Below, piece after piece: positions 7,901-14,272 of a DNA stretch of 48,674 nucleotides; position 1 is the stretch's first letter; every line of letters starts with the position of its first letter. Origin of the DNA: Spirosoma panaciterrae DSM 21099 (lineage in GTDB: Bacteria; Bacteroidota; Bacteroidia; Cytophagales; Spirosomataceae). The notes beneath the pieces were generated by a model, which saw nothing but the letters and a program-made list of their open reading frames with translations, had not been told where the DNA came from and did no database searches. The stretch is from contig NZ_KB893185.1 in the NCBI RefSeq assembly GCF_000374025.1, positions 76,499-125,172 of the forward strand. Direction: 5' to 3'. The position numbers and the translations under genes are program-made.

Positions 7901-8070
7901 TTATTAAAGCGCCGTTGGCGCTAAATTTAATGCAACGCATGGTGATAAACTATCTGTACTTGTTCCCAACAACTCATGAACAGCGTCAAAGGATTTTGAC
8001 CTTTTTAGATATACCTATTAACTTACAGAGAGAAGTTGACTTTAGATCTAGGCCTGATAAAAGATTATAA
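4972..8070 (+). CDS. Metallophosphoesterase-STAND NTPase fusion, candidate anti-phage protein
   Basis: This 1032-aa multidomain protein has an N-terminal calcineurin-like metallophosphoesterase with all its metal-binding motifs: SDIH (D10, H12), GDSAYSG (D48), GNHD (87-90), FHHP (H206, H207) and TGHEH (H235, H237). A linker region (about 290-380) leads to a P-loop NTPase with Walker A GPENIGKTS (391-399) and Walker B IVILIDDFNR (459-468). The winged-helix/helical part contains NYPLFILVLLQAIE, as in STAND and NACHT proteins. The rest is alpha-helical with an acidic, charged spacer near 782-826 and probably forms the sensor. Signal-transducing NTPases with a nuclease-like N-terminal effector and a C-terminal sensor are common in bacterial immunity (Avs and related families). 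By analogy, phage sensing would cause oligomerisation and switch on phosphoesterase or nuclease activity. The gene is the main cargo of the island and is very AT-rich. Domains are seen; the defence role is inferred. Confidence 0.85.
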   Translation: MRILFAQLSDIHFKGENNPVLAKEEKLFHALQNKALSMDRVVLLITGDSAYSGNAGEFEIAFDFIERLKSRLAEYSGTQIDSIVIPGNHDCDFSSPNKLREAAISIIEKLGDEGIDDTIIDALTSTQKNYFNYADRLNPINELIETYKLLDVYKFNLGSKTIIINCFNSAYISQLKESPGHMYFPISYLSGKLLEEKADLVLSCFHHPLNWLMPENRREFKTLVEEISDMYFTGHEHQFAKASISDMESNITYYIEGDVLQDSYDINNSGFNTIIFDLDNSQFLIENFKWNKTLYESNIHTANWRSYDRNIKNIKNPFTLSKDFKLLINDVGFNIRHPNVSTIYLNDIYIYPRLDVIDYLEDSKNDVINITEDSESLIKSLKSNIKIIFTGPENIGKTSLLKMTYLNLHSRGFIPIIIDGNVIKSTNIEDFIPILYRNFSSQYNPISEDEFSQINKNKIVILIDDFNRIIVNKKYRNRLLSNLLSRFDNIIITNGETSIIQDLITEGILNEDLNFKVYQIKEFGHQLRGKLLNKWITIGVEETITDEERIYKLNKAESIIKVVTGKNLVPNYPLFILVLLQAIEAGNPTDLTASTFGHYYQYLIQRAFGNILKSQDEITSYNNYLSELAYYLFSKRSRDIDYNELKKFDLRYRENYTITHKLDTILENVTNAKIIAKFDSLYEFKYLYIYYYFVSNYLSDNIDSPEIKEIISAICKRIYKTDFANILLFLTHHTKDRFLLNEVLVNSKQLFSELKPCQLETGNAAIKSLAVKVPELVYKPKNVDEHRDELNEKQDEIDEVEKPSLSEELSQVPDIGEDISNLDEISKINLCFKTLEVLGQILKNNYGKIPNQMIYNLVEETYLLGLRSLNQYFVIIEENTEMFIQFIENVLEEKNITSPEKIKSLSKRILFNMCCHISYNYIKKVSDSVGTENLENAYKAVFDNYDYNSIKLIDFSIKLDHFKAFPNSEMKNLKNEFIKAPLALNLMQRMVINYLYLFPTTHEQRQRILTFLDIPINLQREVDFRSRPDKRL

Positions 8071-8125
8071 GAACTTGTATTCTTTTTTGTTGTATTATGC
8101 TTTTGTTGTTTACAAAATTTCTATA

Positions 8126-9442
8126 TTATTTTTGAAAGTAGGAACGGATTAAGCTCATAGTTTCTTGGGCATCGACTTTTATATATTTTAAAAACTCAGA
8201 TTCTTTTCTATGGCCTGTTAATTTCATTATTAAAAGGGTTGGCATTCCTCGCTTGAACATGTTCGTCGCAAAAGAACGCCTAGCAGTGTGAGATGTTACT
8301 AGCTCCCATTTTAGAACTCCTGGTGAAACTTTTGCCCATCCATCTGAAGTTTTAACAACTTGTTTCCCTCCTTTTGTAACGTGTTTTAATTCACGGCTGT
8401 CAATTTCTGCTAGTTTACATATTTCCTTAAGGTAGTCGTTGGTTTTTTGGTTTGAAATGCCGGAAGGTAACCTATTATCATATTTTGCCAATAGTTGAAT
8501 TACGGCTTCATGGACAATAGGAATTTGTACACGACCTCCAGTTTTTTGTTGCTTAAGGTCAAGGTATTTGTTCCCATCATTATCTATTTTTATATGTTCT
8601 GGTTGTAAAGTAGAAAAATCTGAAAATCGTAAACCTGTCCATGCTGCAAAAATAAATAAGTCTCTTACTCGTTCAAGGCGAGAAATTTTGCTTAAATCAA
8701 GCTCGTAAATGCGTTGCAGTTCTAATTCTGTAAGATAAATGTTTTCAGCATCTTCTCTCATATTAGCGAATTTACGAAATGCGTAGTTAGCCGTTAAGCC
8801 TTCATCAACGGCTGCACTCATAAATCCTTTTAAGTTTTCAATGTATTTGCTGACATTATTAGTAGCATAGTTTTTAGCTGTCAACCATTCCGTGAATGCT
8901 TTGTAAAAGTTAGTATCTATGTTGTCCAAATCTAATGAATCAGTATAAGCAAGAGCAAAAGATTCTAATCCGTTCAATGTCGTTTTATAACGCCGTATTG
9001 TATTAGGAGAAATAACTCGACCTGCTCTGTTTCCTTTGCTCCTTACTAACCTAGTAGGGCAGGTTTCAATGTACCATCGCACAAAATCTAGTAAATTCTT
9101 TGGTTTTCCTGTTTCAACTACTGGATTTAGATAAATATCTATTTGTTGTTTTATTGTTTCTTTATTTAGTGGTATACGTTTTGCCCTCAAATCGTTTAGA
9201 ATATTTGTAATAGCGCTCTCAAGATTATTCATGAATGTATTTGCACTGTCTTTATTTGTAGCATCAACTACGTTACGAATCCTATACTTTTCATGATTCC
9301 AATGAGCTGGTAAGACTTTAAATGGGATTGAAAACTTTAATCTCTCATTATCAAAGCAAACTAAACAATGAATCGGTGTTGGTTTGTGCGCTTGACTATC
9401 TCTTAGCCAAAATGTAACGGGAGAAATAGATTTTCTTGCCAT
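8126..9442 (-). CDS. int: Tyrosine recombinase (integrase) of the element
   Basis: This 438-aa site-specific integrase has the three-part layout usual in Bacteroidota. There is an N-terminal arm-binding domain (about 1-95), a SAM-like core-binding domain (about 115-225) and a C-terminal catalytic domain. Catalytic residues are all present: R272 in WTGLRFSD, K300 in QQKTGG, H385 and R388 in SHTARRS, H411 in TGHRK and the nucleophile Y420 in FLKYIK. It should recombine the 24-bp tRNA-Leu core. The gene reads inward from the right end, with a TAnnTTTG promoter 26 bases before the start codon. One pair of GGGGGAAGA boxes covers its -33 region, so the integrase or excisionase may also regulate transcription. 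No frameshift or missing motif is seen, so the element may still be mobile. Confidence 0.95.
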   Translation of the reverse strand: MARKSISPVTFWLRDSQAHKPTPIHCLVCFDNERLKFSIPFKVLPAHWNHEKYRIRNVVDATNKDSANTFMNNLESAITNILNDLRAKRIPLNKETIKQQIDIYLNPVVETGKPKNLLDFVRWYIETCPTRLVRSKGNRAGRVISPNTIRRYKTTLNGLESFALAYTDSLDLDNIDTNFYKAFTEWLTAKNYATNNVSKYIENLKGFMSAAVDEGLTANYAFRKFANMREDAENIYLTELELQRIYELDLSKISRLERVRDLFIFAAWTGLRFSDFSTLQPEHIKIDNDGNKYLDLKQQKTGGRVQIPIVHEAVIQLLAKYDNRLPSGISNQKTNDYLKEICKLAEIDSRELKHVTKGGKQVVKTSDGWAKVSPGVLKWELVTSHTARRSFATNMFKRGMPTLLIMKLTGHRKESEFLKYIKVDAQETMSLIRSYFQK

Positions 9443-9468
9443 GATGGTGCTCTTATTAGACTACCGGA

Positions 9469-9476
9469 CAAAAGTA
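9469..9476 (-). promoter_or_regulatory. Integrase promoter -7 element
   Basis: On the minus strand these bases read TACTTTTG, an exact TAnnTTTG match, 26 bases before the integrase ATG. The -33 position (about 9496-9500) falls within the GGGGGAAGA box pair. Confidence 0.6.
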
Positions 9477-9490
9477 ATAATAATTATAAC

Positions 9491-9511
9491 GGGGGAAGAT
9501 ATGGGGGAAGA
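9491..9511. repeat. Right arm-type repeats, GGGGGAAGA x2
   Basis: GGGGGAAGA occurs at 9491-9499 and 9503-9511, matching the left-end pair at 1312-1332 in sequence, orientation and 12-base period. The preceding base (C) and following AT are also shared. The boxes lie between the integrase promoter and attR. Confidence 0.6.
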
Positions 9512-9641
9512 ATGTATTTATTCAATTGAATTTGTCTTAATCTATCTTAGTTCGTTAAATTACTGAAAGATCACTATTTTGGTTAATATAGGCCGTTTTT
9601 TGGACGTTTATCTAATGTTGCTAGGTAAACGAAATTAAGTT

Positions 9642-9665
9642 AGTTCGAGTCTCGCCTTCGGCACA
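9642..9665 (+). repeat. attR: right attachment site
   Basis: This is a perfect 24-bp copy of the tRNA-Leu 3' end (1231-1254). It contains the T loop, T stem 3' strand and the acceptor 3' strand but no other tRNA part, so it is an attachment-site remnant and not a second tRNA. Confidence 0.9.
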
Positions 9666-9669
9666 CCTT

Positions 9670-9714
9670 AAAGCCGCAATCAATTGTTCATCAGTTGGTT
9701 GTGGCTTTTTCTTT
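9670..9714 (+). terminator. Displaced original terminator of tRNA-Leu
   Basis: Bases 9670-9683 and 9695-9708 pair over 14 positions (two of them G-U) with an 11-base loop, and TTCTTT follows. The hairpin starts only five bases after attR, so before integration it stood five bases beyond the core-site copy ending tRNA-Leu. Chromosomal sequence resumes here. Confidence 0.65.
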
Positions 9715-9735
9715 AAATCCTGGTATACTGGTATG

Positions 9736-9743
9736 TAGTTTTG
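9736..9743 (+). promoter_or_regulatory. Candidate promoter of the hybrid regulator gene
   Basis: TAGTTTTG is an exact -7 match but lies about 200 bases before the start codon at 9941, and its -33 element is weak. Nothing else is recognised between 9715 and 9940. Confidence 0.3.
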
Positions 9744-9940
9744 CCGACACCTTTTATCCAGAGTAAGTGACTATTTAAACTAGCCCATCTGGTTTGCCGA
9801 GGCTGTATGGCTATCCAATTTTCTGGAAAAAATTTAGGGTCTTTAAAATCTAGTTAGCAGTACACAGAGTTGATAGCTTGATTGGTAACTATAGTGTGTA
9901 GTTATTCAGTTTAGCACACCTTTCTGGAACGAATACCTGG

Positions 9941-12900
9941 ATGCGCCTTCTTTACCTAGTCGTTTTATACTCGCTTTTACTTTCTTCAAGCTTTGCCCAA
10001 CTGAAAGGCTGGCAGGAACTTACCATTTCCGACGGGTTGTCGCAGGGGATGATTTATGACCTTAAGCAGGATCATAAAGGGTTTATATGGATAGCGACTA
10101 AAGATGGTTTGAATCGGTACGACGGTTATACGTTTACCGTTTTCACGCACGATACCTATAATCCGTACAGTCTGTCGTCTAATGCTTGTTCGAGCTTACT
10201 GGTAGATCGCCACGGGCGATTGTGGATAGGTACATTGAACAGTGGCCTCAATCTGTATGATGGCCGGACACAGCGATTTTACCACATCGATATGAGCGGT
10301 CCTGCTTCGGCTGATGCGGGGAATTATGAGATTAGTTTATTGACCGAAGATCCCGACGGGAATATATGGGTAGGCACCAGCCGGAATAAACTCATAAAAA
10401 TTACGCTGGAAGGTTCACTAAAAACGGGTTTCCCCTGGCAGGCCAATGCTACTTCTGAAGTTAAGATCACCCAGTTATCGTTTCCATTATATGGTGTAAA
10501 TAGGGGTAGTGCTCCTACTCGTATTGGATTTCATCGCGATGGGCAGGCAATGGTAAGTATGGCCAAAGAGTTGTATGCACTGAATTGGCGACAACCGCAA
10601 CAGACGGGTTTTTCACGAATCAATCGGTTAGGGGCTTTGGCTACCCTATTTCAGGCAACGCCAGACAGCCAGAAACCGGAAATCTGGTTCGGTTTCAGCG
10701 ATGATACACTCGTTGGCTGGAACCAGACCCAACGAAAGGCGATTCGTTTACCACCTACTGAGAATTTCAATGTGTATCTGAACAGGCTTGACAGCCATAC
10801 ACTGGCTGTAGCGACCCCCAACTTTTTGTGGATCATGTCACCTGCCCAGTTCTATGCGCAGGATAGTTTGTCGGCTCGTAATGCGTTTGCTCGATTGCCC
10901 CCCAATATTTTTGCCGTCACCAAAATCCTTGTCGATAAGACCGGCAACATTTGGGTAGGTACGGCGGGCTACGGTCTGCGAAAATTCAACCCACACATCA
11001 AACCGTTCCAATCTTATCTGTCGAATACGTCACTATCCTATTTATTTCAGGATCGGCAGGGGCAGATCTATGTACGAAATCAGTTCGACTATGGGCGTTT
11101 GGATCGGGCCAGCAATCGTTGGCGTCCTTTTCTGAATAAGGGTAACCTGGGGCCGAATGGCCGACTGCGGTATCTTATGCAGGATCGTCAGGGATTTTTC
11201 TGGGGAGCGCTGGTTGACAATCAGGGCAATTCGTCTACCCATCAGTTGATTAAATTCTCGGAGCAATGGCAACGGCTTGACACATACACCTTACCAACGG
11301 GTACTGCTTTTGGCGACTACGGCAACCAGATACGGGAAGACAAGGCTGGGCATTTGTGGGTCGGGGCCACCAATGGAAAGCTCCTTAAATTCGATCCGGC
11401 CACTCGCCTATTTGCCGTATTCTCGTACCAAAAATGGCTGGGTAAACAGGCCGCCGAAGTTGAAACTTACTCTTTATATTTCGATACGCTTGGTACGGGA
11501 TGGATTGGCACCCAGAATGGGCTTATCCGAGTCGACCATCCGCAGACAACACCCGCTTTTTCGATCTATAAGAACGATCGTGCTACTCCTGGAAGCCTGA
11601 GCAATGATTTTGTATCGAGCTCCATCGACGATCCCATCGCCCCTTTAAGATACCTCTGGATAAGTACGAAAGGAGGTGGTCTAGACCAACTCGATAAGCA
11701 GACAGGACAGTTCCGACACTTCACAGAGACGCAGGGCCTTCCCAATAAAGTAGTGTATGGTATTCTGACCGATGCGTTTAATAACCTCTGGATGAGCACC
11801 AATCGGGGGCTGGCGCAGTTTAATCCGCAAACGCTCAAGTTTCGTAAGTATACCAAGGCCGATGGGCTGCAAGATGACGAGTTCAATACCGGATCGTTTC
11901 TTAAAATCCAATCGGGCGAACTCCTTTTTGGGGGCGTAAATGGGCTGACCGCCTTTCGCCCCAAAGAGGTGATGGCTACTACGACTGACTCGCCCCCTCG
12001 GGTGCATATTGTTGGTCTGAAAATCAATAATACGGTCGCAACAGTAGGAGCGGCAGATGGGCTTTTACCTGAAACTATTGAACAGACCCGGCAACTCAAT
12101 CTGTCTCATACGCAAAACTTGATCACACTGGAATTTGCGCTGATGGATTACACAAATCCGGCCAAAAATCAGTATCGCTATCGGCTGAAGGGTATTGATC
12201 CGGGCTGGGTTGAGTCAGGTACACATCGTTTCGCCAACTATGCCCAATTACCTGCTGGCGTCTACACATTTGAGGTTGAAGGGTCGGCCGATGGCGAACG
12301 GTGGAGTCAGCCCGTCAGGCTTCACATTCAGATTCATCCGCCGTATTACCTAAGCTGGTGGGCGTATCTGTTCTATTCGGTCGTTGTGTTGTTGATCGGC
12401 TGGCAGCTATACCGCTTCCAGAAACAACGTTGGTTGCTGCAACAGCAAGTGGCTTATGAGCAGCGAGAGGCCTATCGGTTGGCCGAACTGGATGCCCTGA
12501 AGACGCAATTCTTTACCAATATTTCCCACGAATTTCGCACCCCACTCACGTTGATTCTGGCACCCCTGGCGGATTTGAAACAGCGATTCCGTACAGAAAA
12601 GGTAGTTCCATTGACGGAACCCGTAGTAACGTTGATGGAACAAAATAGCAATCGGCTCCTTGGGCTGGTCAACCAGTTGCTTGATCTGGGTAAGCTGGAA
12701 GCAGGTCAACTCAAGGCTACTCTCCAGCCCGGTGATGTCGCGGTTTTCCTTAGTACGCTGGCCAGCTCATTTAGCGCCCTGGCCCAACGTCGGCAGATTC
12801 AGTTTTCGTTGATCCAGCAATATCCCCACGTTCAGGCCAGTTTTGACCATGATAAGCTCGAAAAAATCGTTACGAATCTGCTCTCAAACGCTTTCAAGTT

Positions 12901-14038
12901 TACCCCTGACGGGAAGCCGATTCGAGTACAGGTCGACTACCCTCAGCTTGGTAGCACTACCGAGTTGGTTATTAAAGTAGAGGATACGGGTATTGGTATT
13001 GCTCCAGCGGATCTCGCTCTTATCTTCAAACGGTTCTATCAGGCCAGTCATTTTTATGAAGGTACAGGTATTGGTCTTTCTCTGGTTAAAGAACTGGTCA
13101 AGGTGCTGGGAGGCACAATCGTTGTTTCCAGTCAGGAAGGCGTTGGTACCCATTTCACGGTTCGTTTGCCCTTAATCACCCATCCGTCACAGTCTGTGCC
13201 TACTGACCAGCGCTTATCGAATTCGGTGGAGGATGGTAAGCATTCCCACCTGCTGGCAGATACGTTCTTGTCGGCTCCTGCAACGGATACTTTGTTGCTG
13301 ATCATTGACGATAATCCAGCTATTCGGGCGTATGTGCGAACTGTGTTCGAAGGTGATTATCAGGTACTGGAAGCGGAAGATGGGCAGGATGGTCTGGAAA
13401 AAGCGACCATGAGCTTACCCAACCTAATTATCTGTGATCTGCTAATGCCCAGACTGGATGGATTTGAGTTTTGTCGCTTGCTTAAGAATCAGGAAACGAC
13501 CAGTCATATTCCAGTGGTAATGCTGACAGCTAAAGCAACAGCACAAGACCGTATCGAAGGGTTTGACTTAGGGGCTGATGACTACCTGACCAAGCCTTTC
13601 AATCCGGCTGAGCTTAAAGCTCGGGTCCGTAATCTGCTGAAGAAGCAGGCGCAATGGCAGCAATATTACAGTGGTGAGTCGGGTAGGGCAAACGACGGTC
13701 TTCCCGAACCGGCTCTGTCTGAGAAAGAAGCGGTATTCCTAGCCAAAGCCCATGCCAGGGTAATGGCACATCTGGCAGATCGTAACTTCGGCGTAGAGAC
13801 ATTTAGCCATGAAATGAATATGAGCCAAAGCCAGTTAGTTCGTAAACTAAAGGCTCTGACCGGGCAAACGGCGGTAGAGTATGTCCGTACGGTTCGGCTT
13901 GAGCAGGCTGCCGATCGGTTGCGTCAGAAGCAGGGCAGTGTCTCAGAAATAGCCCATCAGGTAGGTTTTGAAAGTCTGGCTTATTTCACCCGCATGTTTC
14001 AGGAAAGATTTGGAGTGTTACCCTCTGCCTATGAGTAG
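9941..14038 (+). CDS. Hybrid two-component system sensor/regulator (HTCS)
   Basis: This 1365-aa one-protein signalling system is typical of Bacteroidota glycan sensing. A signal peptide (about 1-20) leads to a periplasmic two-propeller sensor with many Reg_prop repeats (GFIWIATKDGLNRYDG, RLWIGTLNSGLNLYDG, NLWMSTNRGLAQFNP). A Y_Y_Y immunoglobulin-like domain follows (about 720-803), then one membrane helix (about 805-826). The cytoplasmic part has a histidine kinase with H863 in HEFRTPLT and ATPase motifs DTGIGI and GTGIGLSLV. It continues with a receiver domain with phosphoacceptor D1166 in IICDLLMPRLDG and the lysine in LTKPF, and ends in an AraC-type DNA-binding domain (about 1265-1365). 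All catalytic residues are present. It should sense an oligosaccharide and activate nearby genes. The adjacent carbohydrate-binding gene, with a phased direct repeat upstream, is the obvious target. Confidence 0.95.
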   Translation: MRLLYLVVLYSLLLSSSFAQLKGWQELTISDGLSQGMIYDLKQDHKGFIWIATKDGLNRYDGYTFTVFTHDTYNPYSLSSNACSSLLVDRHGRLWIGTLNSGLNLYDGRTQRFYHIDMSGPASADAGNYEISLLTEDPDGNIWVGTSRNKLIKITLEGSLKTGFPWQANATSEVKITQLSFPLYGVNRGSAPTRIGFHRDGQAMVSMAKELYALNWRQPQQTGFSRINRLGALATLFQATPDSQKPEIWFGFSDDTLVGWNQTQRKAIRLPPTENFNVYLNRLDSHTLAVATPNFLWIMSPAQFYAQDSLSARNAFARLPPNIFAVTKILVDKTGNIWVGTAGYGLRKFNPHIKPFQSYLSNTSLSYLFQDRQGQIYVRNQFDYGRLDRASNRWRPFLNKGNLGPNGRLRYLMQDRQGFFWGALVDNQGNSSTHQLIKFSEQWQRLDTYTLPTGTAFGDYGNQIREDKAGHLWVGATNGKLLKFDPATRLFAVFSYQKWLGKQAAEVETYSLYFDTLGTGWIGTQNGLIRVDHPQTTPAFSIYKNDRATPGSLSNDFVSSSIDDPIAPLRYLWISTKGGGLDQLDKQTGQFRHFTETQGLPNKVVYGILTDAFNNLWMSTNRGLAQFNPQTLKFRKYTKADGLQDDEFNTGSFLKIQSGELLFGGVNGLTAFRPKEVMATTTDSPPRVHIVGLKINNTVATVGAADGLLPETIEQTRQLNLSHTQNLITLEFALMDYTNPAKNQYRYRLKGIDPGWVESGTHRFANYAQLPAGVYTFEVEGSADGERWSQPVRLHIQIHPPYYLSWWAYLFYSVVVLLIGWQLYRFQKQRWLLQQQVAYEQREAYRLAELDALKTQFFTNISHEFRTPLTLILAPLADLKQRFRTEKVVPLTEPVVTLMEQNSNRLLGLVNQLLDLGKLEAGQLKATLQPGDVAVFLSTLASSFSALAQRRQIQFSLIQQYPHVQASFDHDKLEKIVTNLLSNAFKFTPDGKPIRVQVDYPQLGSTTELVIKVEDTGIGIAPADLALIFKRFYQASHFYEGTGIGLSLVKELVKVLGGTIVVSSQEGVGTHFTVRLPLITHPSQSVPTDQRLSNSVEDGKHSHLLADTFLSAPATDTLLLIIDDNPAIRAYVRTVFEGDYQVLEAEDGQDGLEKATMSLPNLIICDLLMPRLDGFEFCRLLKNQETTSHIPVVMLTAKATAQDRIEGFDLGADDYLTKPFNPAELKARVRNLLKKQAQWQQYYSGESGRANDGLPEPALSEKEAVFLAKAHARVMAHLADRNFGVETFSHEMNMSQSQLVRKLKALTGQTAVEYVRTVRLEQAADRLRQKQGSVSEIAHQVGFESLAYFTRMFQERFGVLPSAYE

Positions 14039-14160
14039 GTTTTTCGGTTGTGTTTCTGGGGCTTTTTGGTTAACCGGGTGGGCTGAATGAAATGAAAAAT
14101 GCCGCTGAAAGCTACTTCTTTTACCTTCATGCTGTGATAAACTGTTACGAAAACGCTATA

Positions 14161-14198
14161 TGCCTAAAATGAGTAAAAGATTGCCTAAAATGGGTTAA
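14161..14198 (+). promoter_or_regulatory. 21-bp-phased direct repeat, candidate HTCS binding site
   Basis: TGCCTAAAATGAGTAA (14161-14176) recurs as TGCCTAAAATGGGTTAA (14182-14198). The 21-base spacing puts both on the same DNA face, as in AraC-family sites. The second copy ends 21 bases before the -7-like element at 14220, an activating position. Confidence 0.6.
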
Positions 14199-14219
14199 TG
14201 GCAAAGCGCTGAAAGGGAG

Positions 14220-14227
14220 CATATTTG
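14220..14227 (+). promoter_or_regulatory. -7-like element of the secreted lectin gene
   Basis: CATATTTG differs from TAnnTTTG at one position. It lies just downstream of the phased repeat and 45 bases before the chosen start codon. A weak -7 suits an activated promoter. Confidence 0.4.
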
Positions 14228-14272
14228 CGAGTGCGATACCGATTCGTCGCGCTACCATTTAATCTAACCCAT

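Larger units (their letters stand above)
1231..9665. mobile_element. Integrative element in tRNA-Leu, about 8.4 kb
   Basis: The element is delimited by a perfect 24-bp direct repeat at 1231-1254 and 9642-9665. It carries a tyrosine integrase at its right end reading inward, an excisionase-like helix-turn-helix protein, a putative phage/plasmid-type replication protein, an XRE repressor and a large metallophosphoesterase-NTPase cargo gene. Its base composition is much more AT-rich than the flanks, and codons ending in A or T dominate. No capsid, portal, tail, relaxase or conjugation (Tra) genes are seen. It therefore looks like a small satellite-like or mobilisable island that needs a helper for transfer, not a prophage or a self-transmissible ICE. 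Paired GGGGGAAGA boxes inside both ends are probable integrase arm sites. Boundaries are seen directly; the lifestyle is inferred. Confidence 0.9.

Noticed and set aside
9642..9665. Second tRNA-Leu gene
   Set aside because: Only the last 22 bases of the tRNA are present, with no D arm, anticodon arm or 5' acceptor strand. It is an attachment site.
1231..9665. Prophage
   Set aside because: No capsid, terminase, portal, tail or lysis gene can be recognised in the 8.4 kb.
11566..12099. 177-codon minus-strand frame
   Set aside because: Antisense to the HTCS propeller repeats; rich in Arg, Ser and Cys without any motif.
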